Part shown: in pieces, positions 49,611 to 61,300 of the stretch
Numbering within the stretch: position 1 is the stretch's first letter
Layout: each line of letters opens with the position of its first letter
Program-made: the position numbers and the translations under genes
Assembly: GCA_020746105.1 (NCBI GenBank)
Contig: CM036622.1
Location: 37,549,477 to 37,613,476, forward strand
DNA from: Trogon surrucura
Taxonomy: Eukaryota > Chordata > Aves > Trogoniformes > Trogonidae
DNA: 64,000 nt
Direction: 5' to 3'
The notes under the pieces: model-generated
Databases searched by the model: none
Told to the model about the DNA's origin: nothing
Seen by the model: only the letters and a program-made list of their open reading frames with translations

Positions 49611-52600
49611 TAATTTGAACAAAAAAATCATCTGCTCTGTTATTTGGAGCAACTCAGGAGCGGAACAGACTCCTCCACAGATGCCATTTCCATGGTTACG
49701 ATGCGACTCAGAGGTATGAGTTTGCTTTTTCCACTTCGAGACGTACAGAGTTACTGTGTTGCTTGTAGAATCAGCTCTTGCCTCTGGAAAGAAAGACTGG
49801 AGCGGCAGCCTGAATGTCCTCAGCCCTCCTGCTGCAGGAGAAGCACAATTTCATAGACATGAGTGCAGATCTAGCTGGAGCAGAAGTTGGGCTCAACCTA
49901 AAGGAAGAACCATCTCCTCTCAGCAGAGAACGACCTAGCAGTAAGATAGTCCTCTGCAAAATATCTACTACAACAAATTGGAATGGTTTGTCTGGGAGTC
50001 CCTAGACACCTTGGTAATACCAGAGAGAAACTAGAATTGCCTTCTGCAGCCTGAAAGGTCTGTGACAGCTGGAGCAGTGTCCATCACTTCTGAAAATTCA
50101 AGCCATTTTTTGCTCTTACTGGCAGATGTCAACTGAATGAGAGGTATTTCATTCAACATCACCAGAAGGCTGGAGATCTCTCACTTTATGAACAGTTCTA
50201 GAGGAATCTTTCCTAATTCTCCATGAATATGCATTAATCTTTCCAATCTAAAGCCTATCAGTGGAGTGTGACTCAGCATTTGGGAAAGATTTGAGCCTAA
50301 GTCACTTGATTTTTTTTTTTTCCCAATACACAGACTGATGACATTTCAGTGTGAAAGGAGGCTTTGCAGCTGGTGCAGCTGTCCTTTCTATTCTTGTCAA
50401 GGACATATTGCAGGCAGAGGCAAACTCTGCCATTCCACAAGGTAAAAAATACATTGGTCACCCTTATCCAGTCTGGATCTTTTGGCAGGACCAGAAAATA
50501 TACTTCTAAACAATTTAGTCCCAATGCAAAGCTTCCAACGACCAAAGTGAGTGGGAGTGAAGAAAAGCAACCCAAACTAAGTTTTAAAGTTAATTTCACT
50601 CACTTATTTCCAACTTAATTCCAAACTTCTAAGCCAATTGCCACTAGCTGCCAGACCATTAAAAAAAAAATCCTGTTGAAAGTGGAGAGGGTGGTTTATA
50701 CCCTCCACCAGCCAATAGTGAGAACAGAGGTGGCTGGAAAGATATGAAATGTAGAGCCTGTGCTGATAGAACATGGGCTCGCAGGATTTATATGCACTCA
50801 GGGACCACTTACAGGACTGTTGTGAGCTTGTGTGGCCAGACATGTGAATGTCATGGGCTAGTTTTATTTTGCAACGATACAAGGAGGTAATAATTCCCAC
50901 ATTTTTCTCTCAGCATCAGGGGAAAGGTAGCTTGAAGAGCAGGAAGGCTGAGGATTGGGACCTCTACTTTCTCTAAGGAGATATTAAAGATTCTTTAACT
51001 CCAAATGCTTTGTGCTCCTAAGCTCCTCAAAGATTTATAACCTTTATGATGATCATTCTCCCCTGTGAAATATCCCTTCTGCAGAAGTATTTACAGGAAG
51101 AAAAAGTTTTCCCTTTTTTCCCCCTCAAGTCAGCAAAGCTTATCCTGTGAGGATTTTTGAATGAAAGGGAGAGATCAGTGTTTCAGGAACATACCTTAAC
51201 TCACTTTAGAAGCATTTACTGGACTTCCTGCTGTGCCTCCCGTCCAGCTGGCTGGGCAGCCACTGCCCTCCCTGCCTCTGTGCATGGATCTTCGGCTTCA
51301 TTGTGTGGGAAGGGATTGGGAAAAACAAATCTGCAAACGAGCTTTGAGACGCTTTACAGCAGAAAATCCCACGTGGGACGTGATTGTTTTCGACTGAAGA
51401 ATGGAGCTTCACTTAACAGGATTAAGGAAATTTCCAGCTGCTTCGAGCCTCCCTTTTCTCTGCCTCTCATTGACAGGGAGAAAAGTTTAATCACCATAAT
51501 TGCACTGCAGGATAATGCATCCAGTGGCTATTGACTCAGCGCCCAAGGGTAGCCCTAGGTTTCCACTGCCTGAGCTGTACAGAAAGGAGTCAGCTGCCTG
51601 CAGGGGTTTTTACCAAAACCTGTTTTCTCACCAAGACACAGAATATTTATTTCAGTCCTTAGATGCACCTTGACATTTGCCTGAAATTTATCAGCGGCTT
51701 TTTTATTAAATACTGTTCTGCTGGGGACATTCGGGAAAAAAAAAGCAAATCATCTTTCATTGAGCATTAGCTTTTCACATCAAATCACTTCAAACTAATT
51801 TCCCTTCCTACTCCTTTTAGTTCCAGAATACATTTCACTGTGATAGTGATGGATCTGCATAATGGAATAACAAAACTATTTTATTAGCACAAAGCAAGCT
51901 GTAGAAAGACAGGGAAACATAGTAATCCAGCACAAAAATAATCATTAAAAAGCCCCACAACATTGCACAAATTGCTTACATTACGTTTTTGAGATTAGTA
52001 CAATCTGTTTCAGAGAGCCAGGTATCTTTATCCTTTTGGCCCACGCTCCAAATTTATCTGCCTTCAGAGCTTTGTTTCCCTGAAATACTTAGAAGGGCTA
52101 TTAAAAAAGGACTATTTGGCTATTTTAAGATGGAGAACTACATGATCAGTATACTGTTATTGGGCTTTTTCAATATAAGTAATCTGTAGAATTATTTTTG
52201 GCATGCGTGTTTTGTTAGTATAGCATACAATAAAGTATCTTGCAGTAAGCTCATTGTTAGAAAAATAACCCAGTTCATTATGCTTCCTAAAAGAGAATGA
52301 GTCATAGAGAAATGATGTAGTATTTTAAAAAGTAGATCCATACTTCAGTATCTGCCAACATATGTGTAGTTATTCAAAGTTATTTGCTGTTAAACACTAT
52401 CGCTGAAGTTTTAGAGGGGAAATTAAAGACATTCTATTCCCTAAGAAGGTTGGGAAAAGCTGCATCAAAAGAAAAAGATGCAAATGTTCATCAGTACGCG
52501 TAATTCCAGTTGGCAGCTGAGAAAATACGTATGATGCTCTATGTATTTAGAACTTTGCTACTTTATGTTCTACTACCGAAAATCTGTTTTACCTTTTCAT

Positions 52601-54678
52601 TTCTCTGTTGGAGTCTCTTGTGCAGGCCTGTCTAAACGATGGCCTGTCCGTCCTCACAGAGGAGTAGAACCAGTAATATCGATCATCCACCAGGATGCTG
52701 AAGACACCAGGTGCATGGCCTGGGTGGGCACTGGGGTCCCCGCCAGCGCAGCTCACTCTGCATTTGAACCACCTCCACCACGGAGTCCTCTGCGTCCTCT
52801 CACCTGCCCTTCATTTATGTGCCTCTCTAAAATATTCATGATTTCTGCGCATGCGTGTTTAATCTTTGATGCTTAATTCAATTTACAAAAAGATTAAAGA
52901 AACATAGTGGGTTTATTAAGTCAGATTTTTTCTTTTTCTAGATTGACTTGCAGAAAACTGGATAAATTGGACTTTCACTTCACACATTTGAATGGAAGCT
53001 TTTGTATTTTCAAAGAAAACAAAATTTCCACAGAAACTGTTCTCAGCAAAGTGAGTTATTTTCCTCTAAGTAAGTTTTCAAGTTTTCCTAAAGAGTTCAA
53101 AATGTTTGCCTTAGAAAGATCAAGACAGTTGAAATTAATATTCTTTGATTTTGCCACAAGACTTGCAGGAAGCCGCAGGAATTTTTATCAGGAACACTGG
53201 CACAATTCCATCATTTTACATAAATGAAGCACTCATTAAATGTTAAATAAGGTTAAATCATGCTCTGTAGTTAAAGCAGCTTGACTTAAAATTGCTCTCT
53301 CCTCTTGATTACCTGATTTTCTTATGAATTCATCATTTCACTACCTCTCCAGTTGCCATAGAGATTAAATAGCTTATTGAAATGAGTCAAAATTCCCAAA
53401 TAAAACAAACTGCAGCAAAATAGAATAGTTACATGAGGAGAAAAGATCCTGACAGTGTAGGTCGAAACAAAAAGTCCACAGCGCAGTCTTCAGTCTGTCC
53501 CACTTGCACATCATGAGATATGAACATCAAGAAAAAATAGCCAACCTCCATTTTTTTTTTTTTAAAAATATATAATGTTATTTGACATTTCATTAATTTC
53601 ATTTATGTGTTATATTTCACTGCTGTCTCTTCACTGCTTGCTTCACCATTTTCTCTAGCTTTCACCCGTAAGCCTGTACAGAGGCCTCAGGGCTCCAAAG
53701 TATGGCTTGAGTGGTGCCTGAATCACTGAGGAAGACTTAGAGACCTCATACTGTCCTCATTCCTTGGTGCCTACATCATTTAAGCACATTTTTAATCAAA
53801 GTATCTTCCAAATGTTTTGACACGAGACTTGGAAAAATCCTGGGTTTGATCTCTCTGAAGCCATCCACAGATTATGTTTCCCAAAGGAGAAGTTTTGTTA
53901 TTTACTTCTTGCCAATGACTCTTGGCCAACCAGAAAACGTGTATCTCAAGAAGTTAGGTTATGTTCATATGGACAGGTTGACAATTTCATTAGATGTTGG
54001 ACAATACCATATCTAAAATGTTCAGTTTCCATACTGCAGCAGGCTCATGTCCAGTTTTTCCAGAACACAAGGAGAAAAAAAGATGCAACAGCAGCCTTTC
54101 GTGTAGAAATACATTTGGCAAATACACAAGCCTGATGCAACATCTCTTGAGAGGCTAAGCAAATTGAAACTTGTAACAAGTTATTTTCGCCCCTAAATAC
54201 CACGTCAGAATTCTAATTTTAATAAGTTTAAAAATGTGAGTTATGTTACATTTTCAAAACTGAATCTCTGTGAATAAATAAATCCTGAGATGTATAGCTA
54301 CAGGGCAACAGACACAGGCATAGCACCACTGTAAAGTTTCAAAAAAACCCCAGTGTGTGAGCTTAATAAACCCAGCATCACCTGCAAGCCAGATTAGTAA
54401 GAGGGTATGCTCTCTTGCCAAACTTGAGGGAAAGCTCGTATTTTCAAGAGTTCATAGCAGTTGTAAAATGTTAACAACTGTTTTCCAGACTTCTCTTTGG
54501 TATACAAGATTCAGCACAGAAATCCTTCCATTTCATCAAGTATGGTTCAGGTTAAGGAAAAAAAAAAACCAACAAACTTTAAGTATATTTGCAGTGCGGT
54601 TTTGGTTGTTTTTATTTTAAACACTAAAGTGCTACCAGTGTGGGAACCATTGAAAACCACAGAATACAAACAGTTATC
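49611..54678. other. Non-coding DNA, no gene recognised
   Basis: AT-rich with T runs near 50,309 and 53,552. Frames of 98-125 codons (50,604-50,900 minus; 51,157-51,534 plus; 52,541-52,876 plus) have no recognised domain or splice context. Confidence 0.5.
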
Positions 54679-54910
54679 TGTATTTGTACAAGTTGAATAT
54701 GCAACATTAAGTATATGAGCACCCAGCTTTGTTTATACAAATAGGTATTTGTACAGATTGAATAAGCAACATTAATTACACGAGTACCTAGCTTTGTAGA
54801 ATACTTTTCACCAGTAGATTTCACAAAGTCAGATGTCATACTGTGTTAATTAGAAGAACATCTAGTTCTGTTTAGTACTTTCTACCAGAAGCTGTCAAGA
54901 AGTCAGGTTG
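54679..54910. repeat. Imperfect tandem repeat, about 2.7 units
   Basis: Unit 1 (about 54,679-54,741) and unit 2 (about 54,742-54,840) share TATTTGTACA, GCAACATTAA, GAGCACCCAGCTTTGT versus GAGTACCTAGCTTTGT. Unit 3 (54,841-54,910) repeats the second half: TTAATTA, CATCTAGTTCTGT, TAGTACTTTCTACCAG, AAGTCAG. Units differ by roughly a fifth of positions, so the duplication is old. No known satellite or transposon was recognised. Confidence 0.65.
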
Positions 54911-55433
54911 GAGGCCCCTGATCTACAGTCAAAGAAATGGAGAGACAAGTGACATGTAAGCTGATCTCCCAGCCTAGCAACCAAGCCAGGAAGAAGATTG
55001 GGGGATCTTTAGTCCCACCTGGACCTGTTCACCAGAAAGCAAGTTACATGTGCAGTGAAAATTATGACACGCTGTTCACACACACAAACAGCGTATTGCA
55101 GAGTCAGGAGATAATTATTATATACTTATGGAGTCTTAAGAAACAGATTTAGATACAGTTTTTGCAATTGTCTTAAATACCTAGATATACCGATATCAAA
55201 CCTACAGTTTTTAGTGGTACAGAAATTCAGTTGCTGCTTCTCCCCCGAAAAACAAAGCAGGGAACAAAATCAACCACTATTATCCTTGCCTTGAACACCC
55301 CTAATAGTAACAGCTTTTTAAAACCTTCTTGTACAATATCTATTGAGTATAAGCATCGTGCACGTCATGCAGCAATGTAATCTGTGAAATTGTCTTTCGT
55401 TGCAATTTGTGTTTCTTAGCCTATGAAAAACTT
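54911..55433. other. Non-coding DNA before the second CpG island
   Basis: AT-rich. A pyrimidine-rich TTTGTGTTTCTTAG near 55,406-55,419 looks like a splice acceptor on the plus strand, followed by an open frame of lysine and arginine codons produced by the purine tract. No real protein was recognised. Confidence 0.4.
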
Positions 55434-55507
55434 CGGAGAAAGGAGAAGACAGAAGGAGAAAGGAAAAACAAAAAAAGAAACAAGGGGAAAAAAAAGAAAA
55501 AGAGAGT
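55434..55507. repeat. Purine-rich tract next to CpG island
   Basis: About 74 bases that are nearly all A and G on the plus strand (GGAGAAAGGAGAAGACAGAA and onwards), broken by only three C residues. Such homopurine tracts can adopt triplex structures and are common just upstream of promoters. Confidence 0.8.
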
Positions 55508-55549
55508 TACTCCCGAAAACCAAATAAGCTGTTTGAAGGCTTTCAGACC

Positions 55550-55835
55550 CCGCCATGCAGAGTGTGTGCTGAGGAGAGCCCTGAGCCGCCCGGCCAGCCC
55601 GTGCCCCGGCCCGGCAGAGCTCCTGGACCCGCGGGCCGCACCCTGAGGCCCCGCAGCGCTGCCGGCAGCGCCCGCCCCGCCCTTGGGCCGGGCCCCGCGG
55701 CCAGAAGGCTGAGCAGCCCGGCCCGGCTCGGCCCGGCGGGAGCGCCCCACGCACGCCGGGGGCTGCGGGCGGGGTAAAGGGGCAGGCGCGGCAAGGAAAG
55801 GGAGGCAGGGCCATGCGGGCACCCTGCCCAGGGAT
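55550..55835. promoter_or_regulatory. Small CpG island with GC boxes
   Basis: About 285 bases of very GC-rich, CpG-dense sequence lie within AT-rich surroundings. It has Sp1-type GC boxes in both orientations (CCCCGCCC near 55,675-55,682; GGGCGGGG at 55,767-55,774). This is the signature of a vertebrate promoter. Candidate plus-strand exon sequence follows at 55,813. GC-rich open frames on the minus strand (up to 142 codons) are probably composition artefacts. Confidence 0.6.
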
Positions 55836-55846
55836 TAAAACCATCA
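55813..55846 (+). CDS. Candidate first coding exon, plus strand, unidentified
   Basis: Partial: ATG at 55,813 with G at -3 (GGGCCATGCGG) opens 11 codons (MRAPCPGIKTI) plus one base before GTAAGT at 55,847-55,852. The intron side is a perfect consensus, but the exon side (TCA) is poor. The frame reads on to 55,998 if unspliced. No later exon was identified and the protein is too short to assign. It may equally be non-coding leader. Confidence 0.25.
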
Positions 55847-55852
55847 GTAAGT

Positions 55853-58388
55853 GGAAACCACTGCAGTGTGTGATTACTGGTGTGTTACCATCCTCTGGAG
55901 AGACCAGCAGTCACCAGAGTGAGTCCGTTCTTGTGAAAGTACCTGAAGGTGAGACCACTGTCTCTGGGGCCAACAGTATCACACCACCTTCCTCTTGATT
56001 TCCCAAGTATGCAGCAAGACTAAGCAGAAAAACAAGTTACTGGGAAAAGAGCAATGTCTTTGAGATGGAAGTGCAACAAAGATCACAAGAAAGCTCACCT
56101 TAAGTAAAAGCATAACCATCCAAAACTTCCTCTGTGAAAAGATCTTAAGAATTGATCTATGGACTGACCATCAGCTGCTCCCGCTCAGCTGGAGGCTGAA
56201 GTTTGAACACTGGGAATACAGAGAGAAAACACAACAAATGCAGTCTTTACCCAGGACTCCTTCTGAACCACAGGCTCCATCAGAGAAAGCAGAGCAGGAA
56301 ATAACTCCAGTGGATGGAAAGGTCTGTTACATTCCATAAAATATTTGCATTAGTGCTGGAGCCTTTTTCCTCTAATAATGTGCAGGTGACGAGAACAGCA
56401 CAGTTGTGAGGTAGGTCCCCTGCACTCTTTCTGCAACACTGGTATCAGGGGAAGAACTGAGAAAAGTGAAACTGCTGAGCCTTTTGCCCAAGACTGAGTA
56501 ACTGGCATTGAGGGTTCTGGTAATGTCTGGACCAGGCAGCAGTGTTCCGCTTTCACATAGTCATTCTTTTCATAGCATGTGGGCGGGAAAACTTTAGTTT
56601 AAATCTTGCTGATAACATAAAACAGAAAAAAAGCTATTGACTTCATTTTTTTTTTAGTACATGAATCATTTTTACAAATTATTTGGAACCTCTCCTTTTT
56701 CTTTGTAGATAGCTTTATTTATTTCTATTTTACTTGTTAAGAAATATAATTTAGGTGCAAAATGTTTGTCTCTGATACTTCTAACTTTTCTTACCTAAAT
56801 CTAAATTGTTAATAAACACCACACTTGCAGAAGTCTGCAATGTACTCTTTACTTACTGGAAATACACCAACAGTTCTCCAAATTATTGCAAGTCATATAA
56901 GTGTCCAAGTTAGCTGCTAACCCTGTGTACAACTGAAACGTGGGCACTGAAGATTTTGTCATACAATCAAAGTGTCTGTTAAAAATGACAGATAGAAACA
57001 ATGCATGGGGGGAAAAATAAGTGTAAATTCAAAAAAATAAAATCTCAACCCAACATTTGATATTAGCCCCCCGAGACTTTAAAACCATCATTTAATTTGG
57101 TAGTTTTCCCAGTATATCAGTTAAGATTCAGTATGCATGTGCACTAACAAAAGCACACATCTTGAAATACTTCAAGTCTCTGCTCTCACCCCAGGCAGCG
57201 CCAGGGTGAGCACGTTAAATGGCTGTGACTTGAGAGATGACACTGTCCACAACCAGACAGATGGCTGGCAATACCAGTTTCTGGCCTGGGAAGCCTGTTC
57301 GTTTTCCAGGCCCAGAATTCCAACAACCAATGCTGGTTGATGAGAAGGAAACAGCTCTCCCACAGCGGCATCCACAGAACTGACTTTCATGCGTTTTTGC
57401 ATCTTCAAAGGGCTACACAACGATCAGTGCCTGACTCTACAACTGCTTTCATGGACATTTTAGACTTCAGCCACAGTTCCTCCAAGAACTTGTTATATGG
57501 TGGACACAGAAATTAGAAGATCTATCTAAAAAGACCATTTCTTTATGAAGCACTTAAAATCATTTCCCGTGCTCAATAACTGCTTTCAAATACTTCGAGG
57601 TCAAGTAAAACAGACATAGCAAAACCAGACCGAGTACGCAAAATCACCTGTAGTTTCTTCAGGCAAGGCCACCTCAGAGAAGCATGAATAACAGTCTACA
57701 AAACATTTTTTTCCAGCCAACACACACAAATCTACAGTCGCTCCCAGGGGCCGATTTTCCTGTTACCACATCATGAACATTGTTGCTTAATTTGGCCTGA
57801 ATTTTACATATGTTTAACACTGCTTCCCTCATGTCACCATTCACCTGAAGCGATTATAAAACATCACTTCTAGCTTGTTTCACCGCCCGACTACCTTCAC
57901 ATATTCTTCATAGCACAGTTTTCTACAATAATTCATGAGCCTGCTAAACTAGACAATCCTCCCCATCTTAATAGTCTGAATTTCTTTCTGCGGGGCTTCA
58001 CCATCAGTTGTAGCCTCTGCAAATCTTATCTAACACTGTCTCATCTAGGGAATGTTAAAAATCAGATTCATGTACATATAACCTTGGCTTTTTACTTGAC
58101 TTTGCTGCAGTTTCTGTCCAGCAGCAAAGACAGCGTTTTTACTTCAAACAGCTTTCCTAAATTTGTAACTTGCTTGAAAGCACTTGCAGATGGATAGAAA
58201 GTATCTGTGTATTTTGATTAGTGTTCGTAATGCCCCTTGTGGCAATAACAACAGTCAGTTTCACCTAATGATACTTTGCAAAAAACCCTGACATTTTTAT
58301 ACCCATAAACAAACCTCTACTTTGAGTTTATTTCTGATCGCACCTCTGGCATATGTATTGTTCTTGTCCAGTTTTTACTGTAGAGCTG
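55853..58388. other. Non-coding DNA, no gene seen
   Basis: Sequence returns to AT-rich after the island. Open frames are short (82 codons or fewer) with no recognised family. No repeats with clear borders were seen. Confidence 0.5.
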
Positions 58389-59570
58389 TGTCGTGGTTTG
58401 ACCCTGGCCAGCCGCCAGGTACCCACACAGCCGCTCACTCACTCCCCCCTTCACTGCTGAACAGGGGGAGAAAATATTTCCAAGGGTTCAGGGTTTGAGA
58501 TAAGGACAGGGAGATCACCCTCATTTACCGTCCTGGGCAAAACAGACTCAGTTTTGGGGAAATTAGGTACATTTATTAAAAGAACTAATCAGAGAGGAGT
58601 AGTGAGAAGTAAGAAAGAGCAAACAAATCTAAACAGAACACCTTCCCCCCATCCCTCCCTTCTTCCCGGGCCTAACATCAATCCCGGTTTCTCCACCTCC
58701 TCCTCCCGAGCGGCGCAGGGGGACAGGGAATGGGGGCTGAGGTCAGTTCATCCGACGTTGGTTCCACCGCTCTTCACTCCGGGGGAGGACTCTTCACTCT
58801 TCCCCAGGGCCACTGTGGGGTCCCTCTCACGGGAGACAAGCTTCATGCTCTCTTCTCCGCGTGAGTCGTCCCACGAAGGGCAATTCATCACAAACTGCCC
58901 AACGGGAGACACCTCACGAGGGGCAGCCCACCCCTCATGAGTCTGAGGCGCAGTCCTTCAGGGGAAACTGCTCCAGCGTGAGCCACCCGCAGCGTCCCAA
59001 AAGTCCCACCGGCCAACCTGCTCCAGCGTGGGCATTCCTCTCTTCCACGGGCTACAGGCTCCGGCAGCGACTTGCTCTGATGCGGGCTTCCCACGGGCTA
59101 CAGTCCCCTTTCAGGCATCCACCCACACAGCATGGAGTCCTCGGTGGACATCTACGCGGTGATCCTCACGGTGGACCTCTGCACCTCGCCCATGGGCTGC
59201 AGGGGGACAACCCGCTTCACCATGGTCTTCACCACAGACCCAGGGGATTCCTTCTGCTCCGGCGCCTGGAGCTCATCCTCCCCCCCCTCCTTCTTCACTG
59301 ACCTTGGTGTCTGCACAGATTCTCACTCCTCCATCTCTGTGCCAGCTGTCATGGCGCAGTTCTTTTTCCCGTTCTTAAATATGTTTTTTCACAGAGGCGT
59401 TCCTCTGCTATCACCTTACTGATAGGCTCAGCCTTGGCCAGCGGCGGGTCCCTCTTTGTAGCCGGCTGGCATTGGCTCTATCAATCTTGGGGAGCTTCTC
59501 GCAGCTTCTTACAGAAGCCACCCTGCAGCTCCCCCCCGCCGCTGAAATCTGGCCAGGCCAAACCAAAACA
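58389..59570 (-). mobile_element. Avian endogenous retrovirus LTR (minus sense)
   Basis: About 1,182 bp reading TGTCGTGGTTTGACCC on the plus strand at one end and GGCCAAACCAAAACA at the other; on the sense (minus) strand this is TGTTTTGG...CACGACA, a canonical TG...CA LTR. It is roughly 93% identical by eye to the 40,377 copy over the compared U3 edge. TATTTAA (plus 59,375-59,381) and AATAAA (plus 58,572-58,577) are both conserved. GCTG occurs at 58,385-58,388 and 59,572-59,575, a possible but offset target-site duplication. No retroviral internal genes flank it, so it is probably a solo LTR. It holds a ~229 bp block (about 58,922-59,150) that the other copy lacks. Confidence 0.85.
58968..59103. 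repeat. Short direct repeats inside the LTR
   Basis: CTGCTCCAGCGTG occurs at 58,968-58,980 and 59,018-59,030 (50-base spacing). CCACGGGCTACAG occurs at 59,045-59,057 and 59,091-59,103 (46-base spacing). Both pairs lie inside the block absent from the other LTR copy. Confidence 0.85.
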
Positions 59571-61214
59571 TGCTGTAAGAGGTTTCTGTTAAACAATGTG
59601 GTTTATTGAGGGCAATTTTAGACAATCAGTTTGCCCTTACCATTGCTGGTGAATCCCAATGTTTTGTTAAGCACCGGCCCAAGATTTTCCAGTTACTGCT
59701 ATTTTACCACTTCCTATCATTCTGTGTGTTTTAAGAGACCCATCTTGAGTTTAAATCTCAAATTCATTGGCAAAACTCTTACTACCTTCAGGAGCTCTGT
59801 ATGAAGACCTAAATGGTTCAATTAATTGGGCAGCTAACACCAAGCAAGTCTCAATGTAAGGGTGACTAGATGGGACCCCAGGGGACAGCAGTGCAGGAAA
59901 GAGAACAGCAGAGGTCCCAGTGGGCTGGAGAAAGAGCTCCTGGTTGGAGGCTGTCTGCAGCTCCCGGAGCGCCAGCTTTTCATGTTTGTTGAAGAACTGC
60001 AGCTTCTGATACTGTCAATAGGCCAGAAAAAGGAGCAGCTGCAAGAGAGGAAGGGAGAAGGACTGCAAATGACCTCACACTTCTGCAGTTTAAGTTTTTC
60101 CTCCCTCTCCCTTGCCATACTTCACCCATAAAAAACTTGATTGCTATGAATTCATGCAAGTGAAGTGAATTTCACTTTTAAGGCTTGAGAGTTGTTTCAA
60201 TTTCAAACCCTAAGGTGAGGGAGTTTGAAACAAGCTCTGAGAGATCACAGATGTGATTTTACACCTGTGGGGCTTGGAGGCACTGAGGCTCAGGAGCTGG
60301 GGTTTCACCGCTGCTGAAAACCCAAACTCAGGATTGCAAACTCTCAGGTGAATGCCATAAACCAAAACGCAGTCTTTAACACAGACAAACCACCTCCTGC
60401 AAAGACTGCATTTCTAACATCTGCCAGTTGTAACAGCATCCCTGTAAATCTAAGAGACTTCAATGTTCACATTATTTTGTGTTTAAATACAAAGCACCAA
60501 TTAAAAATCTTTTTTAAAGCCTGTCATTTATTGATTCAAGTCTTACAGAATAAGCTATGAATCTTCAGCATAGAGTGGCTGTAAAAGAGAAACTTTAATT
60601 TCCCATGTAGTTAATTTTTTTCTGAGACCTTATTACTTATCTAATATAGTCCAGTCATGTAATTATTACATTTCTAAAATAATGTGTTGTTTCAATAACT
60701 GATCTCTTTACTGGATATTTCTCTTGCAAAGTAATTCAGAGCTTTCCATTCTATTTTTTCCTGCCCCCTTCAACATATAACTGCATAGATTTGGCATATA
60801 ATTGGGCATATTCATGTTTTAACAGATAAAAAACTTGCATTTTTTTTCTTCAAGGCATTAGAGATTTTTATTATTTAAAATATATTAAACAAGTCCAGAC
60901 AACTTCACAGCTGATTTAGAAAGACATGTAGCCCTTCATGACAGCATTATGCTTTGGAGACACTGTGGGAGGCTGGGCAACAAGGCCACTCAGTTTGGCT
61001 CAAAACTGTGGGCTACTGGGACCACAGGGCTGCTCGGATAGACTTTTTAGTCCCAGCTGGGCCAAAGCACAGCCAAGTCTGTGAATGGCTCTTTGACATA
61101 GGAAGCCTACCAGCAATGTGAATAGACCTTGGGTTTGGGAGCTATCGACCAAGAGAGATGGATATTTGAGGGATATTGATCCCCGACTGTGGAATTGGCT
61201 GAGGAGCTCCAACA
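59571..61214. other. Non-coding DNA, no gene seen
   Basis: AT-rich sequence without retroviral internal regions next to the LTR. Two mirrored frames of about 90 codons at 59,834-60,131 have no recognised domain. Confidence 0.5.
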
Positions 61215-61300
61215 TGGGCTTTACAGAATGGTAGGGCTCTGAAGATCATCTAGTCAGTTTTCCTTCTTGCAAAACCCACGGTGTTAGCAGGAAAAAGAGG
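61215..61300 (-). mobile_element. Short CR1 3'-end relic (minus)
   Basis: TTTACAGAATGGTAGGGCTC followed by TGAAGATCATCTAGTCAG resembles the extreme 3' end of CR1 read on the minus strand, with the middle contracted. Too short to place in a subfamily. Confidence 0.5.

Noticed and set aside
59132-59422. Frame antisense to the LTR, also open in the other LTR copy
   Set aside because: The shared frame follows from the copies being nearly identical DNA. It is antisense to the LTR, has no known protein similarity and ends differently in the two copies.
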